Origin: Verrucomicrobiota bacterium
GTDB taxonomy: Bacteria; Verrucomicrobiota; Verrucomicrobiia; Limisphaerales; SXQI01
DNA length: 11,562 bases
Direction of reading: 5' to 3'
Assembly (NCBI GenBank): GCA_008933045.1
Contig: WBXJ01000076.1
Span: 1-11,562 of the forward strand
Shown here: positions 5,859-11,562 of the stretch, in pieces
Layout of the letters: each line of letters starts with the position of its first letter
Numbering within the stretch: position 1 is the first letter of the stretch
The notes under the pieces: generated by a model
What the model was told of the DNA's origin: nothing
Seen by the model: the letters and a program-made list of their open reading frames with translations, nothing else
Databases searched by the model: none
Made by a program: the position numbers and the translations under genes

Positions 5859-6692
5859 TTAAAGAAGGTACAACACAGGGAACAAGAATATCCAGACCAA
5901 ATCCACAAAGTGCCAAAATAACCCGGATATTTCGATACGGTTTGTGAAACGCTCAGGATCAGTTTTCCACATCTTGGCACCGGGGCCGAAGAAGAACGCC
6001 ATGACCAGTGCTCCGCCAATAACGTGCAGGGCGTGGAGACCGGTCAGTGTAAAATAGATTGCCAAATACGGATGGTGCTTGGGTCCATAATTCTCCATAT
6101 GCTCAATGGTGGATCGTTGAATGGTCACTAACGCTTCCTTTTCGGCGTGCCCTTTCGCGCCGTGATCCGCAGGGGCGTGTGCTCCTGCGGGTTCAGGGCC
6201 GAAACCTAGTGCGATTGCGCGTGCGGTGTAGAGACGGTGAGCTGAGGGGTGCAACACGACCTTATCCTTGTCCTCTTGGACCAAGTGACCATCATAGACA
6301 TGATGCTTGTCGCCCTCTTTCGTAACTACTTCGTAATGCGTGAGCTTGTCGTGATACTCGAACGATTTGATCACTAAAAAGATCAACGCGCACACGAGCG
6401 TGGCGGCTTGGTACATCCGCCACTTTCCAAACTGGTTCATCTTGAGGGAGGCCCAAGCCATTACGACCGTCACGGAGGAGACGATCAGGACAATGGTGTT
6501 AAGAGTCCCCAAAGGCACGTTGAGCAACCCGTGAGGCCAGGTGCCCGGCGTAGCACCGACGCGGAGGAGAATATACGCCGAGAAGAGCGCTCCGAAAAGC
6601 ATGACTTCAGAGGCGAGGAACAGCCAGATACCCAACTTGGCGTTGTAAAGGCCGGTATCTTTCCGTTCTTTGACTGTGTATGGTATTTCCAT
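5859..6692 (-). CDS. coxC: Cytochrome c oxidase subunit III with a long polar insert
   Basis: Core subunit III, 277 aa. Family features: LGIWLFLASEVMLFGALFSAY (20-40) with the conserved Glu29, the FEYHDK motif (111-116), the HPYLAIYFTLTGLHALHVIGG region (207-227), and the C-terminal FWHFVDLVWIFLFPVLYLL. About five membrane helices are expected, at roughly 19-43, 62-83, 96-112, 207-235 and 253-275. Between FEYHDK and the HPYLAIYF helix there is a polar insert of roughly 90 residues (about 117-206), rich in His, Asp, Glu, Lys and Ala. It includes EGDKHHVYDGH and GAHAPADHGAKGHAEKE. This raises the length from the roughly 200 aa usual for five-helix forms. It follows coxA after 18 nt. No frameshift or break is visible. 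Confidence 0.95.
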   Translation of the reverse strand: MEIPYTVKERKDTGLYNAKLGIWLFLASEVMLFGALFSAYILLRVGATPGTWPHGLLNVPLGTLNTIVLIVSSVTVVMAWASLKMNQFGKWRMYQAATLVCALIFLVIKSFEYHDKLTHYEVVTKEGDKHHVYDGHLVQEDKDKVVLHPSAHRLYTARAIALGFGPEPAGAHAPADHGAKGHAEKEALVTIQRSTIEHMENYGPKHHPYLAIYFTLTGLHALHVIGGALVMAFFFGPGAKMWKTDPERFTNRIEISGLFWHFVDLVWIFLFPVLYLL

Positions 6693-6710
6693 GATGTTTA
6701 CTTACTAAAA

Positions 6711-8543
6711 TTAACTCTTCGGTGCCTTGGCTTTGCCTTTATTATCGATCTCATTTTGTGGAATAAAATCTCGAACTGCTCCCGGCACACTGTATTCGTA
6801 CGGCCCACGGTAAACTGTGGGTTCGACTGCAAAGTTTCCATGGGGAGGAGGAGTCGGTGTCTGCCACTCCAAGGTTGTTGCATCCCAGGGATTATCTGAT
6901 TCCACTTTGCGACCGTTCCTCATACTCCAGAAGAAGTTGAAGATAAATGGAATCTGAGCCAACAGTAACATCCATGCCCCGATCGAAATGATGACGTTCG
7001 AGTAGATGGCCGAATCTGGAAGAGCTCCCAAAAGACCTTTGTTTGCGGCCTGGGAATAGTTGACGCCGCCGTCGTACATGCGCCTAGACATACCCGCTAT
7101 GCCTTGGGTGAACATCGGAAAAAATACAACGTTCATGAAAACTAGGGAGCACCAGAAATGGACACGTCCCCAGAAGTCACACATATAGCGACCGGTAGCT
7201 TTAGGAAACCAATAGTATACCCCTGCGAACAGGGCAAAGATGGTTCCGGGTGCCACTATATAATGGAAGTGAGCGATGACGTAATAACTGTCGTGAAGGA
7301 ACAGGTCGACGAAATTGAAGCCGAGAGGTAGTCCGGTGAGACCTCCGATGCCGAACATTACGAGGAACGCGAGTGTAAAGAGCATTTGAGTGTTAAAGCG
7401 GATGGAGCCGCCCCACAGGGTGATAAAAAAGACGGTCAAGATGATCACGGACGGGATCGAGATGATCAACGTTGTCGTTTGGAAGAACGTGCTGATCGCT
7501 GTTCCCATGCCGGTCATATACATATGGTGGGCCCAGACGATGAAGGAAAGGAAACCGATCGCGAACAGGGAGTAAACCAAGGATTTATAACCCCAGATTG
7601 GCTTTCTGATGTTGTTGCAAAGAATCTCGGAGACGATTCCCATAGCCGGAAGAATCAGGACGTAAACCTCTGGATGAGCTAAGAACCAGAAAAGATGTTG
7701 CCAGAGCAAGGGACTGCCGCCACCACTCACATCGGCGACTTTCCCTGAGATTATTAGGCCCGTAGGAAGGAAGAAGCTACAACCGAAAAGTTTATCCATC
7801 AACTGCATCACACCCGCAGCTTCAAGAGGAGGGAATGCGAGCAGGAGGAGGAAAGCGGTGACAAATTGTGCCCAAACAAAGAAAGGCAATCGCATCCATG
7901 TCATTCCAGGAGCCCGCAACTGAATAATTGTTGCCAGAAAATTAACGGCACCTAGCAAGGAGGAGTTGATCAGCAAAACCATGCCAAGCAACCACCATGT
8001 TTGTCCTTGAGTCGGGATGATTGTGGCGAGTGGGGAGTAGCTTGTCCAACCGCTTTGTGCTGCGCCGCCCGGGAGAAAAAAGCTGATTACCATCACCACG
8101 CCGCCTAGAAAATACAACCAGTAGCTGGCCATATTCAGACGTGGGAAGGTCATATCCGGTGCTCCGATCTGAAGCGGCACAACATAGTTACCAAACGCAG
8201 CGAAGGCCAGAGGTACAATTCCTAGGAACACCATAATAGTTCCGTGCATCGCGCCAAAACTATTATAAAGATCCGCGCTCATCACACCGCCAGCGGCTGC
8301 TGACCCCAGCATCTTTTCGAGAATCGGACCAAACACGGGAATTGGAGTCCCAGGATAGGCTAGCTGCCAGCGCATCAGTCCCATGAGTACGAAACCAAAA
8401 AGAAGAAAGAGCAGGGAAGTAATGCCGTATTGAATGCCGATCCACTTGTGGTCGGTAGAAAACACATACTTGGTCCAAAACCCCATCTCCTCATGGTCGT
8501 GCGCTTCGTGCGTGTGGTTGTGTGTATCGTGACTATATTGCAT
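6711..8543 (-). CDS. ctaD: Cytochrome c oxidase subunit I (haem-copper catalytic subunit)
   Basis: Catalytic subunit that reduces O2 to water and pumps protons; 610 aa with at least 12 membrane helices. Ligands seen: His100 and His427 for the low-spin haem, His425 for the high-spin haem, and His290, His339 and His340 for CuB. Tyr294 in HPEVY is the residue expected to cross-link to His290. Glu292 of HPEVY marks the A1 type. The D-channel set is present: Asp130 in GAPDM, Asn119 and Asn137. The K-channel lysine is not: where most A-type enzymes have PTGIK, this protein reads PSVII (364-368), with an unchanged 13-residue distance to the next WGGSI. The N-terminus carries six His in the first 17 residues. 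A proline-rich soluble tail of about 60 residues ends the protein. It is the first structural gene, with its own promoter about 90 bp upstream. Confidence 0.97.
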   Translation of the reverse strand: MQYSHDTHNHTHEAHDHEEMGFWTKYVFSTDHKWIGIQYGITSLLFLLFGFVLMGLMRWQLAYPGTPIPVFGPILEKMLGSAAAGGVMSADLYNSFGAMHGTIMVFLGIVPLAFAAFGNYVVPLQIGAPDMTFPRLNMASYWLYFLGGVVMVISFFLPGGAAQSGWTSYSPLATIIPTQGQTWWLLGMVLLINSSLLGAVNFLATIIQLRAPGMTWMRLPFFVWAQFVTAFLLLLAFPPLEAAGVMQLMDKLFGCSFFLPTGLIISGKVADVSGGGSPLLWQHLFWFLAHPEVYVLILPAMGIVSEILCNNIRKPIWGYKSLVYSLFAIGFLSFIVWAHHMYMTGMGTAISTFFQTTTLIISIPSVIILTVFFITLWGGSIRFNTQMLFTLAFLVMFGIGGLTGLPLGFNFVDLFLHDSYYVIAHFHYIVAPGTIFALFAGVYYWFPKATGRYMCDFWGRVHFWCSLVFMNVVFFPMFTQGIAGMSRRMYDGGVNYSQAANKGLLGALPDSAIYSNVIISIGAWMLLLAQIPFIFNFFWSMRNGRKVESDNPWDATTLEWQTPTPPPHGNFAVEPTVYRGPYEYSVPGAVRDFIPQNEIDNKGKAKAPKS

Positions 8544-8553
8544 GGTTCAGTTA

Positions 8554-8565
8554 AACTTTAAAGTT
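8554..8565. repeat. 12-bp perfect palindrome just upstream of coxA
   Basis: AACTTTAAAGTT lies 10 nt upstream of the coxA start codon, where a Shine-Dalgarno would normally be; none is visible. It could be an operator or simply AT-rich leader sequence. It overlaps the larger leader hairpin by two bases. Confidence 0.35.
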
Positions 8566-8599
8566 CGGGCCCTTGTGCAAAAACCGACTTTTGCCCGAA
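8564..8599 (-). promoter_or_regulatory. Leader hairpin in the coxA 5' untranslated region
   Basis: In the transcript sense, TTCGGG (8599-8594) pairs with CCCGAA (8569-8564). Inside it CAAAA (8593-8589) pairs with TTTTG (8582-8578) around the loop GTCGGT, with an 8-nt bulge on the 3' side. It would sit within the first few bases of the mRNA made from the promoter at 8612-8640. There is no T-tract after it, so it is not an intrinsic terminator for ctaB. It may stabilise the mRNA or control coxA translation. Confidence 0.45.
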
Positions 8600-8611
8600 T
8601 TGAGTCGCGCA

Positions 8612-8640
8612 AGTAAAGGTTTTGATTTGGGGCATGTCAA
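8612..8640 (-). promoter_or_regulatory. Sigma70-type promoter of the cox structural genes
   Basis: On the minus strand a perfect TTGACA (8640-8635) is followed by exactly 17 bp and TTTACT (8617-8612), four of six matches to TATAAT. The start of transcription would be near 8605, giving a leader of about 60 nt before coxA. It lies within the 112-nt gap after the ctaB stop, as expected for a separate start of the coxA-C-D-x-y-B unit. Confidence 0.6.
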
Positions 8641-8655
8641 GGTTGCACTGCATTC

Positions 8656-9564
8656 TTATTTTAATTTGTCAAAAACGAGCAATCCGAGTAGCAGGGGCAG
8701 GTAAATGATTGAGGCAATAAAGAGTGCCCGTGCGGTCTTGATGTCCTTGGCGCGGGCAAATTGCACTGCGAACCCAACGAAAATAATCCCCAAGAGCAAC
8801 GCACCAAAAAAATAAAGCATGCCGGAGAGGCCGAGTAAAGATGGAAAAAGACTGACCGGAAGCAACCCAAGGGAGTGACTTAATGCCTGACGCCCCGTTC
8901 GTTCCCCTTGCGGATCTACTATGGGTAACATCTTGAACCCGCCCCGTGCATAATCCTCACGATACATCCACGCGATGGCCAAAAAGTGAGGCAACTGCCA
9001 GAAAAATAGAATGGCGAACAAGGACCATCCTTGAACGGAGAGCGTCCCTTGAGCGGCCGTCCACCCCATTAACGGTGGGAGAGCACCCGGAATGGCACCG
9101 ATCGCTGTATTCAGGGTGGTGACGCGTTTCAAGGGAGTGTAGACAAATAAATAACTGACGAGGGTGATCGCTCCAAGGAATGCGGTCAACGGATTGACGA
9201 GCAACGCGAGATAAGCCAAGCCTGCGGCGGAAAGTGTCCCACCAATCACTAACACTTGATCTGGTGTCAGGCGGCCAGAAGGTAACGCGCGTGACTCCGT
9301 GCGTCGCATCAACGCATCGTGGTTGCGCTCTAGCAACTGGTTCAGTGCGGCCGCTCCGCAAGCAAGCAACCCTGTGGCGATCGTTGCATGGGCCATTAGC
9401 CAAGAGTCGACCGAATTTCGCGACCCTGCATAAAAACCCACCATCGTCGTGAGCAACACTAAACTTGTCAGTCGTGCCTTCACCAAATCGGTGAGCACGG
9501 CCATCGTCCCTTTCTCCTCCATCTCTGACTGTGCGAGCACAGTGGTTGCAACCGTTGCTTTCAT
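8656..9564 (-). CDS. ctaB: Protohaem IX farnesyltransferase (haem O synthase)
   Basis: UbiA-family membrane prenyltransferase that adds farnesyl to the vinyl group of haem B, giving haem O for CtaA. 302 aa from the first ATG, with about nine membrane helices. The first prenyl-diphosphate motif is NQLLERNHDALMRRTESR (75-92), with Asn75, Glu79 and Asp83. YTPLKRVTTLNTAIGAIPGA (142-161) is the family signature. WQLPHFLAIAW followed by YREDYARGGFKMLP (189-214) is the second polar loop. The ATG at 9564 is 7 nt after the ctaA stop but lacks a ribosome binding site. The in-frame ATG at 9504 (Met21, giving 282 aa) has GGAGGAG 9 nt upstream and starts MAVLTDLVKARLT, close to the usual CtaB N-terminus, so it may be the true start. 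ctaB forms a tight pair with ctaA. Confidence 0.96.
   Translation of the reverse strand: MKATVATTVLAQSEMEEKGTMAVLTDLVKARLTSLVLLTTMVGFYAGSRNSVDSWLMAHATIATGLLACGAAALNQLLERNHDALMRRTESRALPSGRLTPDQVLVIGGTLSAAGLAYLALLVNPLTAFLGAITLVSYLFVYTPLKRVTTLNTAIGAIPGALPPLMGWTAAQGTLSVQGWSLFAILFFWQLPHFLAIAWMYREDYARGGFKMLPIVDPQGERTGRQALSHSLGLLPVSLFPSLLGLSGMLYFFGALLLGIIFVGFAVQFARAKDIKTARALFIASIIYLPLLLGLLVFDKLK
9514..9520 (-). promoter_or_regulatory. Strong Shine-Dalgarno pointing to an internal ctaB start
   Basis: Read on the minus strand this is GGAGGAG, followed by 9 nt and ATG at 9504-9502, in frame with ctaB (Met21). Among the ctaB start candidates only this one has a recognisable ribosome binding site. Glu-Glu codons within the longer reading also encode these bases, so coincidence is possible. 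Confidence 0.45.
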
Positions 9565-9571
9565 TCAGTGA

Positions 9572-10624
9572 TTATGCAGTTGCGGTTCGAGGTTGAACAT
9601 TAGTTTCGAAGGCTAGATTGGTCAGGTCGATGTTCGGAAAGGATAGACGACCCAGAGCGACGGAACCCAAAACTCCGGTTACCAGACAAATGGCTCCGAC
9701 GAGCACATGAAGGGTAGCGATGTCGGCTGGTTTGTTGAACCAAATCGTCACAATCCCTAACCCAACTTGGACAAAAACAGTTCCCAACCAAAAGTTGGCC
9801 AGTTTTCGTAAGCCATGACCTGCTACAAACTCCTGACGAGCCTTGAGCCAAGAAAAAAGAATTGCGGCGAAAACGACTAGCGCGCCAACTCGATGGGCCA
9901 TATGCGCTTGAATATGTCCGGATGTAATCGGCTTGAAATCGCGACTATCCATTCTGGCCTGATTGATTTTCTCAATAAAAACTGGATCGGTCGGTGGCCA
10001 GATTTTGCCATAAGCCAACGGGAAATCGGGCACTGCAAGACCGGCGTGTTGGTGACGAAGAGTTGCTCCCAGAATGAGCTGGGCGAAGATCAGCACGGAC
10101 GCGAGGATAAATTTGGGCTTCAGCGATCGGCTGGCACTGATTTCACGGGAAGTAGGTTGAACGCACTTCCACCAGCGGCTTCCCACAAAGGAGAGGCACG
10201 CGATCCAACAAAGAAACACTTGCGCCAGAGCGGCATGAACAATTCCTAGTTGATCCTTGAACAGGGTTACTCGCAAACCGCCTAATAACCCTTGCACGGC
10301 CACTAACAGTAAGGCGGCTAGACCCATCCATTTAACCCACCGACGTGACTCGGAATACAGAAGCCACACCGCAAGAATGAGAGTTAAAAAACCGACACCT
10401 GAAGCTACCAAACGGTGGATGTGTTCGTAGAAAATGCCTCCAGTCCATTGAGATATCGGAAATAAAAACATATTATCCCCGAAGGTAGTGGGCCAGTCAG
10501 GCACGGCCATACCGGCGCCCTTGCTTGTGACCAACCCACCGATCCCAATCAGAGCCAACACACAAACTACTGTCAGCGCAGCAAATCGCGCGGCCCAGTT
10601 GGTTTGATATGGTAGATTCATCAT
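9572..10624 (-). CDS. ctaA: Haem A synthase (CtaA/COX15 family)
   Basis: Membrane enzyme that oxidises the C8 methyl of haem O to a formyl group, producing haem A. 350 aa with about eight membrane helices in two similar halves. The internal duplication shows in SKGAGMAVPDWPTTFGD (34-50) against HQHAGLAVPDFPLAYG (191-206). The haem and active-site residues are Glu67 and His70 (EHIHR), His130 (GIVHAALAQ), His244 (HMAHRVGA) and His306 (TLHVLVG). The loop 191-243 is longer than in Bacillus CtaA and closer to the COX15 type. The gene begins ATG-ATG, so 10621 is an equal alternative start, and no Shine-Dalgarno is visible. The start codon is only 17 nt after the T-tract of an upstream terminator, and ctaB follows after 7 nt. 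Confidence 0.95.
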   Translation of the reverse strand: MMNLPYQTNWAARFAALTVVCVLALIGIGGLVTSKGAGMAVPDWPTTFGDNMFLFPISQWTGGIFYEHIHRLVASGVGFLTLILAVWLLYSESRRWVKWMGLAALLLVAVQGLLGGLRVTLFKDQLGIVHAALAQVFLCWIACLSFVGSRWWKCVQPTSREISASRSLKPKFILASVLIFAQLILGATLRHQHAGLAVPDFPLAYGKIWPPTDPVFIEKINQARMDSRDFKPITSGHIQAHMAHRVGALVVFAAILFSWLKARQEFVAGHGLRKLANFWLGTVFVQVGLGIVTIWFNKPADIATLHVLVGAICLVTGVLGSVALGRLSFPNIDLTNLAFETNVQPRTATA

Positions 10625-10641
10625 GGATGGACGGTTCTAGT

Positions 10642-10674
10642 AAAAAAGCCGATACGACATTGAATCGCAGCGGC
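10642..10674 (-). terminator. Rho-independent terminator after the copper-protein gene
   Basis: In the transcript sense, a 27-nt hairpin (10674-10648) has GCCG/CGGC at its base, one C-T mismatch, six further pairs including two G-U, and a 5-nt loop. TTTTTTA follows at once (10647-10641). It lies 36 nt after the stop of the cupredoxin-like gene. Only 17 nt separate the T-tract from the ctaA start, so no ordinary promoter fits between them, and I found no good -35/-10 overlapping the hairpin. Confidence 0.8.
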
Positions 10675-10710
10675 GTAGTACTAAAACACTTTCGTCAGTG
10701 CAAAACCGCT

Positions 10711-11421
10711 CTATTGGGCTGGTGGAACTGCGAACGTGAAGTCCGTTGTCGCATTTCCAGCACCTACTGTTACTTTTTGTGTCACTTTGCCGCCCTTGCG
10801 ATGGAACGCTTCGAGCGTGTATTCACCGGCGGGCACGTTCGAAATCTTGAAGGTGCCGTCCTTAGCAGAAACCGCATAAAAGGGGTGATCCACTACGCCG
10901 ACATAAGCGAACATCCAAGGATGGACATCACATTTAATGCGCAGAAGAATCTCTTGATTATCATACGAATAAATCAGGTCCTTGGACTTCGGCAACTGAG
11001 CTTGGTTTGACTCCTTGTTACCTGGCACAGCAGGGGTGGGATGGACATTATGCAGGAGTTCGTCGCTGTTTTTAACCGCGAGCTTTTGCTTCGTCTGCAC
11101 ACCGCTAACGTAAGGAGCGTATTCGCAACCTTTTTGGTTCAGGAACTTGGATTCTGCGGGAACTTCGAAAGTCTTACCTGTCAGGCCCTCTTTGAGATAA
11201 ATGAATGTGTCGGCCAATCCGCCGTTCCCGTCAGTGATGTAGAAACGGGTTGTGGGTTTGCTGTCGGGGTGAAGTTTTCCGCAGTTCGCATCCAACGGAA
11301 GTTCTTTTTCCGCAGGAGGAGTCCCTTTGAGAGTAATTTTCCCGACGATGTCTCCAGCGGAGGCTGCCTGCCAAGTGGCGAGGGAAGCTGCCATAACGAA
11401 CAAACTACGATTCAATTTCAT
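10711..11421 (-). CDS. Secreted cupredoxin-like protein with a CarboxypepD_reg-like C-terminus
   Basis: A 236-aa protein with an N-terminal signal peptide (Lys/Arg start, hydrophobic core about residues 7-17, ASA cleavage after Ala22), so probably periplasmic. The middle looks like a copper-binding beta domain: GCEYAPYV (98-105), then NSDELLHNVHP with His124 and His127, then CDVHPWM with Cys164, His167 and Met170. A His plus Cys-x2-His-x2-Met set resembles a type 1 copper site. The C-terminus, DGTFKISNVPAGEYTLEAFH (188-207), is a carboxypeptidase-regulatory-like beta sandwich. I chose ATG 11421 because a good signal peptide starts there; the longer GTG frame from 11466 adds 15 polar residues. 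It precedes ctaA but has its own terminator. Possible roles are electron donor to CuA or copper carrier; neither is shown by sequence alone. Similar proteins are often called methylamine-utilisation-like. Confidence 0.88.
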   Translation of the reverse strand: MKLNRSLFVMAASLATWQAASAGDIVGKITLKGTPPAEKELPLDANCGKLHPDSKPTTRFYITDGNGGLADTFIYLKEGLTGKTFEVPAESKFLNQKGCEYAPYVSGVQTKQKLAVKNSDELLHNVHPTPAVPGNKESNQAQLPKSKDLIYSYDNQEILLRIKCDVHPWMFAYVGVVDHPFYAVSAKDGTFKISNVPAGEYTLEAFHRKGGKVTQKVTVGAGNATTDFTFAVPPAQ

Positions 11422-11451
11422 ATCAAGTTTCGTGTTAACCTTAATCCGATG

Positions 11452-11485
11452 ATCATACCCTAGCACGTGCGAATTCCGCTCGCAA
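11452..11485 (-). promoter_or_regulatory. Weak candidate promoter of the cupredoxin-like gene
   Basis: On the minus strand TTGCGA (11485-11480) is followed by 17 bp and TAGGGT (11462-11457). An overlapping TATGAT (11457-11452, five of six matches) is a better -10 box but has no -35 at the right distance. Start of transcription would be near 11445-11450, about 25-30 nt before the ATG at 11421. Confidence 0.3.
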
Positions 11486-11491
11486 GTGGAT

Positions 11492-11509
11492 TTGTGAATT
11501 TTTTCACAA
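11492..11509. promoter_or_regulatory. CRP/FNR-family-like operator palindrome
   Basis: TTGTGAATTTTTTCACAA is a perfect inverted repeat with 7-bp arms around four bases. Its core is TGTGA-N6-TCACA, exactly the half-sites and spacing of the CRP consensus. It is centred about 80 bp upstream of the cupredoxin-like ATG and about 50-55 bp upstream of the likely transcription start, a region where CRP/FNR-type activators bind. The cognate regulator is not in the window. Confidence 0.5.
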
Positions 11510-11562
11510 GCTCCAAAGATTTAGACCCGATTCGCCGGCCAGTATTCAATCGAGACACTGCC

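Noticed and set aside
5851..5916. Longer coxD start giving 141 residues
   Set aside because: It would overlap coxC by 58 nt and add 22 residues not typical of the family; ATG 5850 gives the expected length.
6408..6899. A 163-codon plus-strand open frame across the coxC/coxA junction
   Set aside because: It lies antisense to two clear oxidase genes, has no family resemblance and no plausible start region; it is a shadow of their codon use.
8564..8599. Terminator for ctaB
   Set aside because: The hairpin is about 60 nt after the ctaB stop, lies downstream of a good promoter, and has no T-tract, so a leader hairpin is the better reading.
10609..11010. A 133-codon plus-strand open frame
   Set aside because: It runs antisense over the ctaA start, the terminator and the cupredoxin-like gene, and its product resembles nothing.
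11422..11466. GTG start extending the cupredoxin-like protein by 15 residues
   Set aside because: The signal peptide begins properly at ATG 11421, and the extension overlaps the best -10 candidate.
1..11562. CRISPR arrays, insertion sequences, att sites, prophage or defence genes
   Set aside because: I saw no direct repeat series, transposase motifs, terminal inverted repeats or integrase; the window is dense with ordinary chromosomal genes.

Overview
The window carries a complete haem A and cytochrome c oxidase locus on the minus strand (about 3.1-11.4 kb). To its left are a short plus-strand block (a tRNA and two housekeeping-type genes) and a minus-strand xylose isomerase gene. The style of the proteins suggests a member of the Verrucomicrobiota or a relative in the PVC group. 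The pointers are a subunit I with an unusual IPSVI stretch, a subunit III with a long polar insert, small CAVCFG-type membrane proteins inside the cox cluster, and a UvrB/UvrC-motif protein next to a GatB/YqeY protein. This placement is an inference from remembered family resemblance; no search was possible.

Layout from left to right. xylA lies on the minus strand (21-1343). A 300-base non-coding stretch holding one perfect palindrome separates it from a tRNA-Lys(UUU) gene on the plus strand (1644-1719). A uvrB/uvrC-motif gene (1855-2616) and a gatB/yqeY-domain gene (2629-3084) follow on the plus strand, 12 nt apart. They converge on the left end of the oxidase locus with only 19 nt between stop codons.

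The oxidase locus, read in its own direction from right to left, has three parts. (1) A secreted copper-protein-like gene (11421-10711) ends at a strong intrinsic terminator. (2) ctaA and ctaB follow, the two enzymes that turn haem B into haem O and haem A. (3) After a sigma70-like promoter come coxA (subunit I), coxC (III), coxD (IV), two tiny membrane-protein genes, and coxB/ctaC (subunit II). A second strong terminator follows, then a SCO-type copper chaperone and a DUF420/CtaM-like membrane protein. The structural gene order I-III-IV-x-y-II differs from the common II-I-III-IV order.

Together these genes make the A-type haem (CtaB, CtaA), the catalytic core (subunits I-IV) and the CuA-loading machinery (SCO, probably DUF420). 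Two small membrane proteins of unknown role and a periplasmic cupredoxin-like protein are also encoded. No cytochrome c gene and no bc1/ACIII genes lie in the window.

The points most worth following are these: subunit I keeps the D-channel residues and the active-site Glu, but the K-channel lysine position reads Ile; both terminators stand directly before a start codon, and at SCO the only Shine-Dalgarno-like sequence is inside the terminator stem; a perfect TGTGA-N6-TCACA site lies upstream of the copper-protein gene; and a small CxxC membrane protein sits immediately before subunit II.
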